28,490 nucleotides of DNA from JAXFQS01 sp034178815 (GTDB lineage Bacteria; Verrucomicrobiota; Kiritimatiellia; RFP12; DVOR01), in assembly GCA_034178815.1 (NCBI GenBank), contig JAXFQS010000050.1, forward strand, positions 1-28,490, given 5' to 3'. The notes beneath the pieces were generated by a model. It did no database searches. It saw nothing but the letters and a program-made list of their open reading frames with translations, and was not told the DNA's origin. A program made the translations under genes and the position numbers. Shown here one piece after another: positions 22,164 to 28,490 of the stretch. Positions within the stretch are counted from its first letter, which is position 1, and each line of letters starts with the position of its first letter.

Positions 22164-22597
22164 TTTTGCGCGCTCTCAGTTTTACGCTTTCCGACTCCGA
22201 ATTGTCCGCCAATTTTCCTCGCGCCTTCGAGCAGGTCAAGCAAATCAAAGACCCCAAACTCTCATTCGAAGACGGGGCTATTATCTTCTCTGGCAAGTTT
22301 GTAGCCGGGATTCTGCCCGTTCCGTTTCAAGCGCAGTGCGTACTTTCAGCCGAGGATGAAGGGAAGGTCTTGCGTGTCTGCTTGAAGAAGGTCAAAGCGG
22401 CCTTCTTTAGCGGAGGGGGTGAGCAGATTATTTCGGCAATGAAGGACAAGATTGGTGTCGTACCTGGCGTGCGCCCCGAGGGTGACTCGCTCTATATCAC
22501 CCTCGCTGAAATTGGCGCCGCCAAAGGAATGCGCATCCAAGGGCAACTCAAGTCGATTGCCATCGGGAATCACGAATTAACCCTTGAACTGGCGTGA
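22160..22597 (+). CDS. Hypothetical protein, 145 aa
   Basis: I do not recognise the family. The ATG at 22160 overlaps the M16 stop as ATGA, and AAGGA lies 9 nt upstream, so it is translationally coupled to the peptidase. There is no signal peptide or membrane helix. The sequence suggests alternating beta strands (LSFEDGAIIFSGKFVAGILPVPFQ, then GMRIQGQLKSIAIGNHELTLEL) around a central helix (SGGGEQIISAMKDKIG). The pattern vaguely recalls small lipid- or ligand-binding beta folds, but this is not enough for a function. It ends the ilvB operon before a strong terminator. Confidence 0.75.
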   Translation: MILRALSFTLSDSELSANFPRAFEQVKQIKDPKLSFEDGAIIFSGKFVAGILPVPFQAQCVLSAEDEGKVLRVCLKKVKAAFFSGGGEQIISAMKDKIGVVPGVRPEGDSLYITLAEIGAAKGMRIQGQLKSIAIGNHELTLELA

Positions 22598-22615
22598 GTC
22601 ATTCCTCTGAAACCT

Positions 22616-22651
22616 AAAAGGCCCCAAACCGAAAGGGGTGGGGCCTTTTTT
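22616..22651 (+). terminator. Terminator after the ilvB operon, possibly bidirectional
   Basis: AAAAGGCCCC (22616-22625) pairs fully with GGGGCCTTTT (22640-22649), with further inner pairs, and ends in six T. On the minus strand the same hairpin is followed by TTTT, so it may also end the convergent epimerase operon. Confidence 0.9.
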
Positions 22652-22734
22652 AATCAAGCGACAGATGCACACCTTCTAAGAGATTTCAATGCAACCTTAG
22701 AGGGACAGCGATAGACAGGTTTTGGGTAGAAGGG

Positions 22735-23658
22735 TTAGCAGGTTGCAGCTTTATCCCCGCGTATACCGCTGGAAGCATCCAACTCTGCGCGTCGCGCATC
22801 ATAAAAGATAGCAAGCGCAGTTTTATAGAGCGGGTCTAGAAAGAAATAATAGGACAGCAAGAAGCAGAACAATGCCAACAACCACTTAGCAATGGTGGAT
22901 GACGAAACAAGAGCATTTGGCAATTCCTCGAAGAGCGCAGGCGGCAGCGCAACCAGCATCTCCGTCCTCGGTGTCCCTAGGTAGCAACCGAACAAAATGA
23001 CACCGAAGAAGGAGACGCACAGGATGAGGTAGAAACAGTCCAGCAAAAAGAGCCTGCCCAAGTTTTCCATCACAATGTCGCGGCTTTTCCGGAGCGCATC
23101 ACGCGCACGACCATCAGGCCCCAAATCATTGATGGCAAGAGGAGCGAAACGATAAATGTAGGCTATCCAGCAGGCAGTCAGCGAAAGGGCAGATGCCAAA
23201 ATCACTGGAACTAGAGGCAACCTGGGCCTAGGCAACAGTATACAGCCCGACAAGAGGTTGCAAGCCTCGCCAATTCCAAGGGAAAACCCGGACAGTCCAA
23301 TCTCAAGGATAAGGCATGCCACTAACGCAAGAAGCACTACCGCTAGCCCCCAAGCGATTGCTCGAAACCCTATCAGCAAGACAGTCCGAAGCGTCTGCCA
23401 ATAGAGCGAAATCGTCCGGAACCGTTGGAAGAGTCCTCCAGGCGAAATAGTACCGTTCCGAACCAGTTTCAGGAAGAGAATGGAAAGCGTGAAGTCAAAT
23501 ACTGGGGCGAGTAGAAGATTATAGACGCCCCTCCCCAGTACTAAGCCGATAAGGGAGATGATTCCATAGACAATAAGCATCAATGTAATCAATCCCCAAT
23601 GCCCATTGCAAGACTTCCAGGCTTGAGCAAAACAGGCGAACGGACTGAGACGCGGCAT
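22735..23658 (-). CDS. Multi-pass membrane protein of unknown function
   Basis: 307 aa. Hydrophobic stretches at about 22-42, 47-65, 92-125, 145-170, 200-228 and 258-282 suggest five to six transmembrane helices. Between the fourth and fifth is a cytoplasmic-looking segment, FAPLAINDLGPDGRARDALRKSRDIVMEN. A P.A..D.......AL..S...... pattern in such a loop is seen in DUF975-like and related bacterial membrane proteins, but I cannot assign a family firmly. AGAGGA precedes the ATG, and it follows the membrane-anchored epimerase by 12 nt, so it is the third gene of that operon. It may take part in transport or envelope function; no catalytic motif is visible. Confidence 0.75.
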   Translation of the reverse strand: MPRLSPFACFAQAWKSCNGHWGLITLMLIVYGIISLIGLVLGRGVYNLLLAPVFDFTLSILFLKLVRNGTISPGGLFQRFRTISLYWQTLRTVLLIGFRAIAWGLAVVLLALVACLILEIGLSGFSLGIGEACNLLSGCILLPRPRLPLVPVILASALSLTACWIAYIYRFAPLAINDLGPDGRARDALRKSRDIVMENLGRLFLLDCFYLILCVSFFGVILFGCYLGTPRTEMLVALPPALFEELPNALVSSSTIAKWLLALFCFLLSYYFFLDPLYKTALAIFYDARRAELDASSGIRGDKAATC

Positions 23659-23670
23659 AGCCTATTCCTC

Positions 23671-24873
23671 TTAGAGCGGGCGGAACCGATACTCCGTCAC
23701 CGTCGAGTAAGTCTCCCCCGGGCGGAGAATCGTCGACGGGAAGTTGGCATGGTTGGGCGAATCGGGCCAATGTTGGGTTTCCAGCGCGAAGCCCCCATGC
23801 TTGCAGTTAGGACGATCCTTGCCGGGCATACCGTCGGTCATAAACGAACCATCGTAGAACTGGATTCCCGGCTGATCGGTCCAAACCTCCATAGCAATAC
23901 CACCGCCGCGAGCCTCGGCGGCAAGCGCAAAGGTTCCGACTGGCTTTTGATCAAGGCACCAGTTGTGGTCGTAAGGGTCGGCAATACGACGCAGTTTGCG
24001 GAAGTCAAAAGCAGTGGCTTCCACTGGCGCAATCTCGCCCGTAGGAAGCAACTCCTTGGGATCGACGGGAATATAGTGATCAGCGCAAATACGGAGTTGC
24101 TGATCCATGACCGTGCCCGAACCTGCGCCATTGAGGTTGAAGTAGATATGCTGCGTCAGATTGCAAGGCGTCGGCTTATCCGTCTGGGCACTGTACTCGA
24201 TGCGCCAAGTATTGTCCTCAGTAATCAAGTAGTTGACACGAATGTCCAGATTGCCAGGGAAACCTTGGTCCCCATCGGGCGAGCGAAGCGCTAACTCAAT
24301 GCCTATCGTCTTGTTGCGAAGAGGCAACACGCGCACCGTCCAAGTGCGCAGATTGAAGCCATCAACACCACCGTGGAGAGAGTTTGGGCCCTCGTTGGTC
24401 GAAACCGAATAATCGGTGCCGCCAATGGAAAACTTACCCTTAGAAATACGGTTTCCATAGCGGCCTATCAGGGCACCGAAATAGAGATTGGTGGTGTAAT
24501 CGGTCAGCGTATTGAACCCCACCGTAATATCGCGGAATGTGCCGACATCGGTTGGAACTGAGAGCGTCCGAACCGTTCCGCCAAGGTCAAGAACCTCCAT
24601 TTGAAGACCGCCAAAACCGGTCATCAAATAGGCCTTTACCGGGCGACCATCTGGAAGAACGCCAGCTGGCTTGACAACGATAGAGGCGGTACGATTGCCA
24701 ATCTTTTCCCGAAGATGCTGCTGGACAAACTCGCGATAGGTATAGACCAGCGTGTCGCCAAGCGAGGTGGTCGAGGTAGAGAGCGTCGTTGTTGTGCGAT
24801 CAAGTCTCGCCAGCAGAATTGCCAGCAAGGCCAACAGCGACAGGACAATCAGCAGAACTTTGATTTTTTTCAT
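23671..24873 (-). CDS. Aldose 1-epimerase with N-terminal membrane anchor/signal
   Basis: 400 aa. It interconverts alpha and beta anomers of hexoses such as galactose or glucose. The catalytic set is present: H168 in SLHGG, H242 in NLTQHIYFNLNG and general base E365 in FALETQHWPDSPN, plus IGRYGNRISKGKF and ILRPGETYS..TEYRF. The first ~24 residues (KKIKVLLIVLSLLALLAILLA) are a single hydrophobic helix lacking a clear cleavage site. A ~40-residue Thr/Ser-rich linker follows, which suggests a membrane-tethered periplasmic enzyme and explains its length over the usual ~340. RBS GGGAGG. It follows the cytoplasmic paralogue by 21 nt. Confidence 0.92.
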   Translation of the reverse strand: MKKIKVLLIVLSLLALLAILLARLDRTTTTLSTSTTSLGDTLVYTYREFVQQHLREKIGNRTASIVVKPAGVLPDGRPVKAYLMTGFGGLQMEVLDLGGTVRTLSVPTDVGTFRDITVGFNTLTDYTTNLYFGALIGRYGNRISKGKFSIGGTDYSVSTNEGPNSLHGGVDGFNLRTWTVRVLPLRNKTIGIELALRSPDGDQGFPGNLDIRVNYLITEDNTWRIEYSAQTDKPTPCNLTQHIYFNLNGAGSGTVMDQQLRICADHYIPVDPKELLPTGEIAPVEATAFDFRKLRRIADPYDHNWCLDQKPVGTFALAAEARGGGIAMEVWTDQPGIQFYDGSFMTDGMPGKDRPNCKHGGFALETQHWPDSPNHANFPSTILRPGETYSTVTEYRFRPL

Positions 24874-24894
24874 AGTTGCCTCCCGGATGAGAAT

Positions 24895-25914
24895 TTAAGA
24901 AAAACGGAACTCGGTGGTAGTCTGGTAAGTCTGCCCTGGCCGAAGGATGGTAGAGGGGAAATCAGGATGATTGGGCGAATCAGGCCAATGCTGCGTCTCA
25001 AGCGCAATACCACCGCGGCGGACATAGGTGTGCTTGCCCTTCATGCCGTTGGGAATATAGTTTCCCGTGTAGACCTGCACACCAGGTTCGGTAGTCCAAA
25101 CCTCTAAGGTTCTCCCGGCGGCAGAAAGACGCGCGGCGCGGGTCAACACACCATCGGGATGGTTAAGAATCCAGGTATGGTCGTATCCGGCGCCATAGCG
25201 CAACTGAAGGTCGTCGGCATCAATCTCCAGTCCGACCTTCTTTGATCTAGTGAAATCGAATGGCGTCCCCTTGACGGCACGACGCTCACCTGTTGGGATA
25301 AGCGTTTCATCGACAGGCAGATAGGCGTCTGCGAACAGTTGGAGGTCGTGATCGAGCATATCGCCCTGGCCATCACCCTTCAGATTGAAATAGGCATGTT
25401 GCGTGAGATTGATCGGGGTCGCGGCATCACTCTTCGCCGAATAGTCTACCCTCCAAACATTATCGGGCGTAATGGTATAGGTCACCTCCGCATCAAGATT
25501 GCCAGGGAATCCCTCCTCTCCATCAGGGGAGTGCAACGCCAACCGAAGCACAGCACAATTGCCTTCGACCGTAGCCATTCCTTGCCACAATTTGGTATGG
25601 AAGGCTTGCACGCCGCCATGGAGGTTATTCGGGCCATTGTTTTGCGCCAGTTTATATTGAACGCCATCAAGCGTAAACACTCCATTGGCGATCCGATTGC
25701 CATAGCGGCCAATCAACTGTGCGAAGTAGGGATTCTCCACATAACCAGCCACATTCTCGAACCCAATCACCACATCTGTCCCGTCCGGCAGGATAAGTTT
25801 CTGGACTGTTCCTCCATAATTCAGGACGCGCAACTTCAAACCGCCCGCGCCATTGAGCGCCCAGGCGATGATGCCCTTCCCCAAATCCTCTTCCCGTACA
25901 GATGCTTGGCCCAT
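24895..25914 (-). CDS. galM: Aldose 1-epimerase, cytoplasmic
   Basis: 339 aa, the standard mutarotase length with no signal peptide. Catalytic residues are H99 (NNLHGG), H173 (NLTQHAYFNLKG) and E306 (IALETQHWPDSPNH). The sugar-binding IGRYGNRIANG and YDHTWILN segments are conserved. It shares long identical stretches with the downstream anchored paralogue (for example QHWPDSPNH and FPSTILRPG), so the pair arose by tandem duplication. Start supported by AAGGAG 8 nt before the ATG and a good promoter at 25949-25977. First gene of a three-gene minus-strand operon. Confidence 0.94.
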   Translation of the reverse strand: MGQASVREEDLGKGIIAWALNGAGGLKLRVLNYGGTVQKLILPDGTDVVIGFENVAGYVENPYFAQLIGRYGNRIANGVFTLDGVQYKLAQNNGPNNLHGGVQAFHTKLWQGMATVEGNCAVLRLALHSPDGEEGFPGNLDAEVTYTITPDNVWRVDYSAKSDAATPINLTQHAYFNLKGDGQGDMLDHDLQLFADAYLPVDETLIPTGERRAVKGTPFDFTRSKKVGLEIDADDLQLRYGAGYDHTWILNHPDGVLTRAARLSAAGRTLEVWTTEPGVQVYTGNYIPNGMKGKHTYVRRGGIALETQHWPDSPNHPDFPSTILRPGQTYQTTTEFRFS

Positions 25915-25948
25915 AACAAAACTCCTTGCTGTTTACTCGACTTGGGAC

Positions 25949-25977
25949 ATTCTACCACGCTCCCCATTCTATGACAA
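25949..25977 (-). promoter_or_regulatory. Promoter of the aldose epimerase operon
   Basis: On the minus strand TTGTCA (25972-25977), 17-nt spacer, TAGAAT (25949-25954). The ~30-nt leader carries the AAGGAG site of the first epimerase gene. Confidence 0.75.
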
Positions 25978-26082
25978 GCGCAAAACCTGTCGGGCGACTA
26001 TCTTCGCCGGCAAATTCATAATCTACTCGATTCCATTTCCTCGTCAAAACCACATCCGCCTCGTTCCCCAAACACTTTTCAT

Positions 26083-26111
26083 TTGAGTTCCATCCACGAA
26101 TCCGATAAAAT
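26083..26111 (+). promoter_or_regulatory. Promoter of the SMP-30-like gene
   Basis: TTGAGT (26083-26088), 17-nt spacer, TAAAAT (26106-26111), about 36 nt upstream of the ATG. It fires divergently from the epimerase operon promoter across a ~105-nt gap with no evident shared operator. Confidence 0.65.
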
Positions 26112-26147
26112 CGCAACATACAGACATCTTTCACATCCAACCGCCCC

Positions 26148-27053
26148 ATGACAGCAATTCCTATTCTACTTCCCATCCTGCTTGCCACTGGTCCCTGCCC
26201 AAACGCGGTCATTTCCGAAGGCTCTGCCCCTCACTGCGTCAGCCGCCAATTCAGTTTCACCGAAGGCCCCACGGCACTCCCCGACGGACGCGTTCTCTTC
26301 ACCGACCAGAACAACAACAATGTCTGGCTGTGGGACGAACGGGCTCCGGACTCGGTAACTCTTTGGGGTAGCGGGCTCGGGCGGGCAAACGGCATGTGCT
26401 GCAACCATAATGACCAAACTCTTTGGCTCTGCGCCGATGAACGGATGGAACTTTGGCAAATGCCTTTGACATCCCGTGCACTACCCAAGACAAAGATTGC
26501 CAGTTTTGGCGCCAAACCATTCAACGGCCCCAATGATGTCTACGCCACCGTTCACGGGATCTTCTTTACCGACCCCTTCTACGCTCGCGCCTGGTGGAGC
26601 CACAAGACACCTCCGCAATCATCCGCGCAGGTCTACGCCTTATATGAGGGACATCCCATTCGCCTTACCGACGATCTCGTCCAGCCCAATGGAATCATTG
26701 GAACGCCTGACGGCAAAATGCTCTTCGTGTCAGACATCAAAGCCGGCAAGACCTACCGCTACTCTATTGAACGTGAGGGGACGCGTCCGAAACTCACACA
26801 ACGCACCCTGTTCTGCAATCAAGGCAGCGATGGTATGACTATCGACTACGAGGGGCGGCTCTATCTGACCGGGCGCGAAGGGGTCTACATCTACGACCGA
26901 AACGGGGCATTCCTAGGCATCATTTCCGTTCCAGAGCCGTGGACTGCCAATGTCTGCTTCGGCGGCTCTAAGCGGGACACGCTCTGCATCACCGCCAGCC
27001 GAGGGTTCTACACCATCAAAACGCGCACCCACGGTCTGCCGCACGGCAAATAA
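26148..27053 (+). CDS. SMP-30/gluconolactonase-like beta-propeller, probably exported
   Basis: 301 aa. Family signatures are FSFTEGPTALPDGRVLFTDQ (metal-binding Glu near the N-terminus), GRANGM, FNGPNDVYA (metal-binding Asn), LVQPNGIIGTPDGKMLFVSD and GSDGMTIDYEGRLYLT (catalytic/metal Asp). They indicate a six-bladed propeller lactonase that hydrolyses sugar-acid lactones. The N-terminus MTAIPILLPILLATG looks like a short signal peptide; no lipobox fits the nearby Cys. The substrate is unknown. It is divergent from the epimerase genes, which suggests a sugar-related role. Its stop lies 3 nt from the convergent pyrD stop and no terminator is visible. Confidence 0.88.
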   Translation: MTAIPILLPILLATGPCPNAVISEGSAPHCVSRQFSFTEGPTALPDGRVLFTDQNNNNVWLWDERAPDSVTLWGSGLGRANGMCCNHNDQTLWLCADERMELWQMPLTSRALPKTKIASFGAKPFNGPNDVYATVHGIFFTDPFYARAWWSHKTPPQSSAQVYALYEGHPIRLTDDLVQPNGIIGTPDGKMLFVSDIKAGKTYRYSIEREGTRPKLTQRTLFCNQGSDGMTIDYEGRLYLTGREGVYIYDRNGAFLGIISVPEPWTANVCFGGSKRDTLCITASRGFYTIKTRTHGLPHGK

Positions 27054-27056
27054 ATC

Positions 27057-27965
27057 CTACTCCGCCATCCGAATATCCGAGATGCGGGCAAAGCCTTTGC
27101 GTCTCATATACGCACCAATCCCGTCAACGACTTCCATTGCGCAAACAGGATTGATGAAGGTCGCTGTTCCGACCGCCACCGCCGTTGCCCCCGCAAGAAG
27201 GAACTCAATGGCATCTTTGGCGGAGAAAATCCCCCCCATAGCCAAGATGGGAACCTGAGACACGGAAGCTGCATCATAGACCAGCTTGACGGCGACGGGA
27301 TGGATGCCAGCCCCGGAGAGCCCGCCTGTGCGATTACCCAGCACGGGGCGACGCTTCTCAATGTCAATCACCATAGCCGGAATCGTATTAATAAGTGAGA
27401 TGGCATCGGCACCGCCGGCTTCCGCCGCCTGAACAAAAGGTCGGACATCCGCCACATTCGGCGCTAGTTTGGGAATCAACGGCAGACGGGTTCGTGCCCG
27501 TACGGAGGCGACCAGCGACTCCAAGGTCTTGCAGTCATGCCCAAACGCCGCACCGCCGGCTTTCACATTCGGGCAAGATACATTCAATTCCAGTCCAGAC
27601 ACGCCATCAACACCATCCAGACGAGCCGCCACCTCGGCATATTCCTGAATCGTCGTTCCCCAGATATTGACGATGACAGGCACTCCGGCGCGCCTCAGAA
27701 ACGGCATATCCTCCTCGACAAAACCATCCACGCCCGGCCCCTGCAAGCCAATCGCATTCACCATCCCCCCCGGCACCTCCACATGGCGTGGCAACGGGTT
27801 CCCCCCCCAGCGTTCCAGCCGGATGCCCTTGACCGTAACCGCCCCGAGACGGGCAATGTCCATCAATTCCGCATACTCCTGCCCGTAGCCGAAAGTCCCC
27901 GAAGCGACCGTCACAGGATTCTTCATCCGGATGCCGCCCAAGTTGACCGATAAATCCATCTCCAT
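27057..27965 (-). CDS. pyrD: Dihydroorotate dehydrogenase, class 1B catalytic subunit
   Basis: 302 aa FMN enzyme oxidising dihydroorotate to orotate in pyrimidine synthesis. It has ASGTFGYGQEY, VTVKGIRLERWGGNP (K46), NAIGLQGPG, LELNVSCPNVKAGG with catalytic base C131 (Cys marks class 1), NTIPAMVIDI, GGLSGAGIHPVAVKLVY and ILAMGGIFSAKDAIEFLLAGA. The NVSCPNVK motif and the adjacent pyrK indicate the NAD-dependent 1B heterotetramer. GGAGG lies 8 nt before the ATG at 27965; a second ATG two codons in is possible. It follows pyrK by 15 nt. Confidence 0.95.
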   Translation of the reverse strand: MEMDLSVNLGGIRMKNPVTVASGTFGYGQEYAELMDIARLGAVTVKGIRLERWGGNPLPRHVEVPGGMVNAIGLQGPGVDGFVEEDMPFLRRAGVPVIVNIWGTTIQEYAEVAARLDGVDGVSGLELNVSCPNVKAGGAAFGHDCKTLESLVASVRARTRLPLIPKLAPNVADVRPFVQAAEAGGADAISLINTIPAMVIDIEKRRPVLGNRTGGLSGAGIHPVAVKLVYDAASVSQVPILAMGGIFSAKDAIEFLLAGATAVAVGTATFINPVCAMEVVDGIGAYMRRKGFARISDIRMAE

Positions 27966-27980
27966 CTGTCCTGCCTCCGC

Positions 27981-28490
27981 CTACCAGACAATTTCCCGGG
28001 CCTCGAATACGGGGCCATCCTTGCAGACACGCCCCAGCCACTCGCTCCCGTCCACGCGCCTCAACTTCTGGACGCACGCCAAGCACGCACCAACCGCACA
28101 GACCATATGCTTATCGAGCGAAAGCCACCCCTTGCATCCACACGCAATCGCCCGTTCACCAACCGCCTTAAGCATACCATCGGGACCACAAGCATACAAG
28201 GTCCGGCGCCCATTGGTAGACAACTCACGATCCAAAGGGTTAGTGACCCAGCCTGTCATTCCTAGAGACCCATCTTCCGTAGCGACCTCTACCCGCCACC
28301 CCAGGCGCTCGAAAACCTCCGTCTCCAAAATATCATCCGCCGCACGCCCCCCCACAAACAGCACCCCTTTACGATTCCCCATACGGGTCGCCAAAAAACC
28401 TAAAGGCGCCCCACCGGACCCCCCCCCACCCAAAGGCGGGGTGCCGTGGCACGCGATCGGGAAAGCGCGCGCCCCCGGCCCCGAGCCCGG
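27981..28490 (-). CDS. pyrK: Dihydroorotate dehydrogenase electron transfer subunit, C-terminal part
   Basis: The frame is open to the right window edge, so the N-terminus (FAD-binding domain) is missing. The visible ~169 codons begin with GPGARAFPIACHG and GGGGSGGAPLGFLATR, matching the PyrK GPLG.GF and GGGIGVAPL.FLA motifs of the NAD domain. LFVGGRAADDIL and LYACGPDGMLKAV follow. The 2Fe-2S cluster cysteines are in MVCAVGACLACVQ (C-x4-C-x2-C) and GRVCKDGPVF. PyrK passes electrons from PyrD to NAD+. A TTG in the glycine-rich stretch at 28433 is not the start, since homology continues upstream of it. Confidence 0.9.
   Translation of the reverse strand, partial: PGSGPGARAFPIACHGTPPLGGGGSGGAPLGFLATRMGNRKGVLFVGGRAADDILETEVFERLGWRVEVATEDGSLGMTGWVTNPLDRELSTNGRRTLYACGPDGMLKAVGERAIACGCKGWLSLDKHMVCAVGACLACVQKLRRVDGSEWLGRVCKDGPVFEAREIVW

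Noticed and set aside
26148..26210. Lipoprotein signal at the SMP-30-like N-terminus
   Set aside because: The Cys near residue 17 is preceded by Pro and does not fit a lipobox.
28421..28440. TTG at 28433 as the start of pyrK
   Set aside because: PyrK-like sequence (FPIACHG, GPG) continues in frame upstream to the window edge, so the true start is outside.

Overview
This 28.5 kb window is a bacterial chromosomal segment of housekeeping and biosynthetic genes. By eye the G+C content is in the mid-fifties. There is no insertion sequence, phage gene or CRISPR array. Taxonomy is inference. The fused SecDF, the secreted protein with InlB-type repeats, the start of a sialate O-acetylesterase, and the ClpC/MurA and pyrD/pyrK types suggest a Gram-negative bacterium of the PVC group (Kiritimatiellota/Lentisphaerota/Verrucomicrobiota-like), possibly from an animal gut. 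No rRNA is present to confirm this.

Layout. (1) 1-2461, minus strand: the 5' end of a sialate O-acetylesterase, a secreted 625-aa repeat protein and tRNA-Leu(UAA). (2) 2686-5311, plus strand: an aromatic amino acid operon, aroF (DAHP synthase) - pheA (prephenate dehydratase) - eukaryotic-type chorismate mutase. It is preceded by a Phe/Tyr-rich leader peptide and mutually exclusive terminator/antiterminator hairpins. (3) 9246-5308, minus strand: clpC-murA; MurA carries Asp at the position of the fosfomycin-target Cys. (4) 9562-13156, plus strand: class I aminotransferase - tRNA-Leu(UAG) - leuB-like dehydrogenase - ilvE, closed by a strong terminator. (5) 13223-17398, plus strand: tgt-yajC-secDF, closed by a terminator. 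(6) 17697-22651, plus strand: ilvB-ilvN-aroE-M16 peptidase-145-aa unknown, closed by a terminator. (7) 25977-22735, minus strand: two aldose 1-epimerases (one cytoplasmic, one membrane-anchored) and a membrane protein. (8) 26083-27053, plus strand: exported SMP-30/gluconolactonase-like protein. (9) 28490-27057, minus strand: pyrK (partial)-pyrD.

The genes form two amino acid themes. The aromatic steps here are aroF, aroE, chorismate mutase and pheA; the aminotransferase could supply the last step. The branched-chain steps are ilvBN, leuB-like and ilvE. The most notable item is the regulatory region ahead of aroF. It has a perfect layout for ribosome-mediated attenuation: a 26-codon ORF with seven Phe/Tyr codons in an eight-codon run, a 12-nt segment of that ORF complementary to the 5' arm of the terminator, and an intrinsic terminator just before aroF. 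An inverted repeat also sits over the promoter. Also notable are the eukaryotic-type chorismate mutase, the Cys-to-Asp MurA, the tRNA-Leu inside a leucine-pathway operon, and sharp changes of synonymous wobble-base preference within genes.
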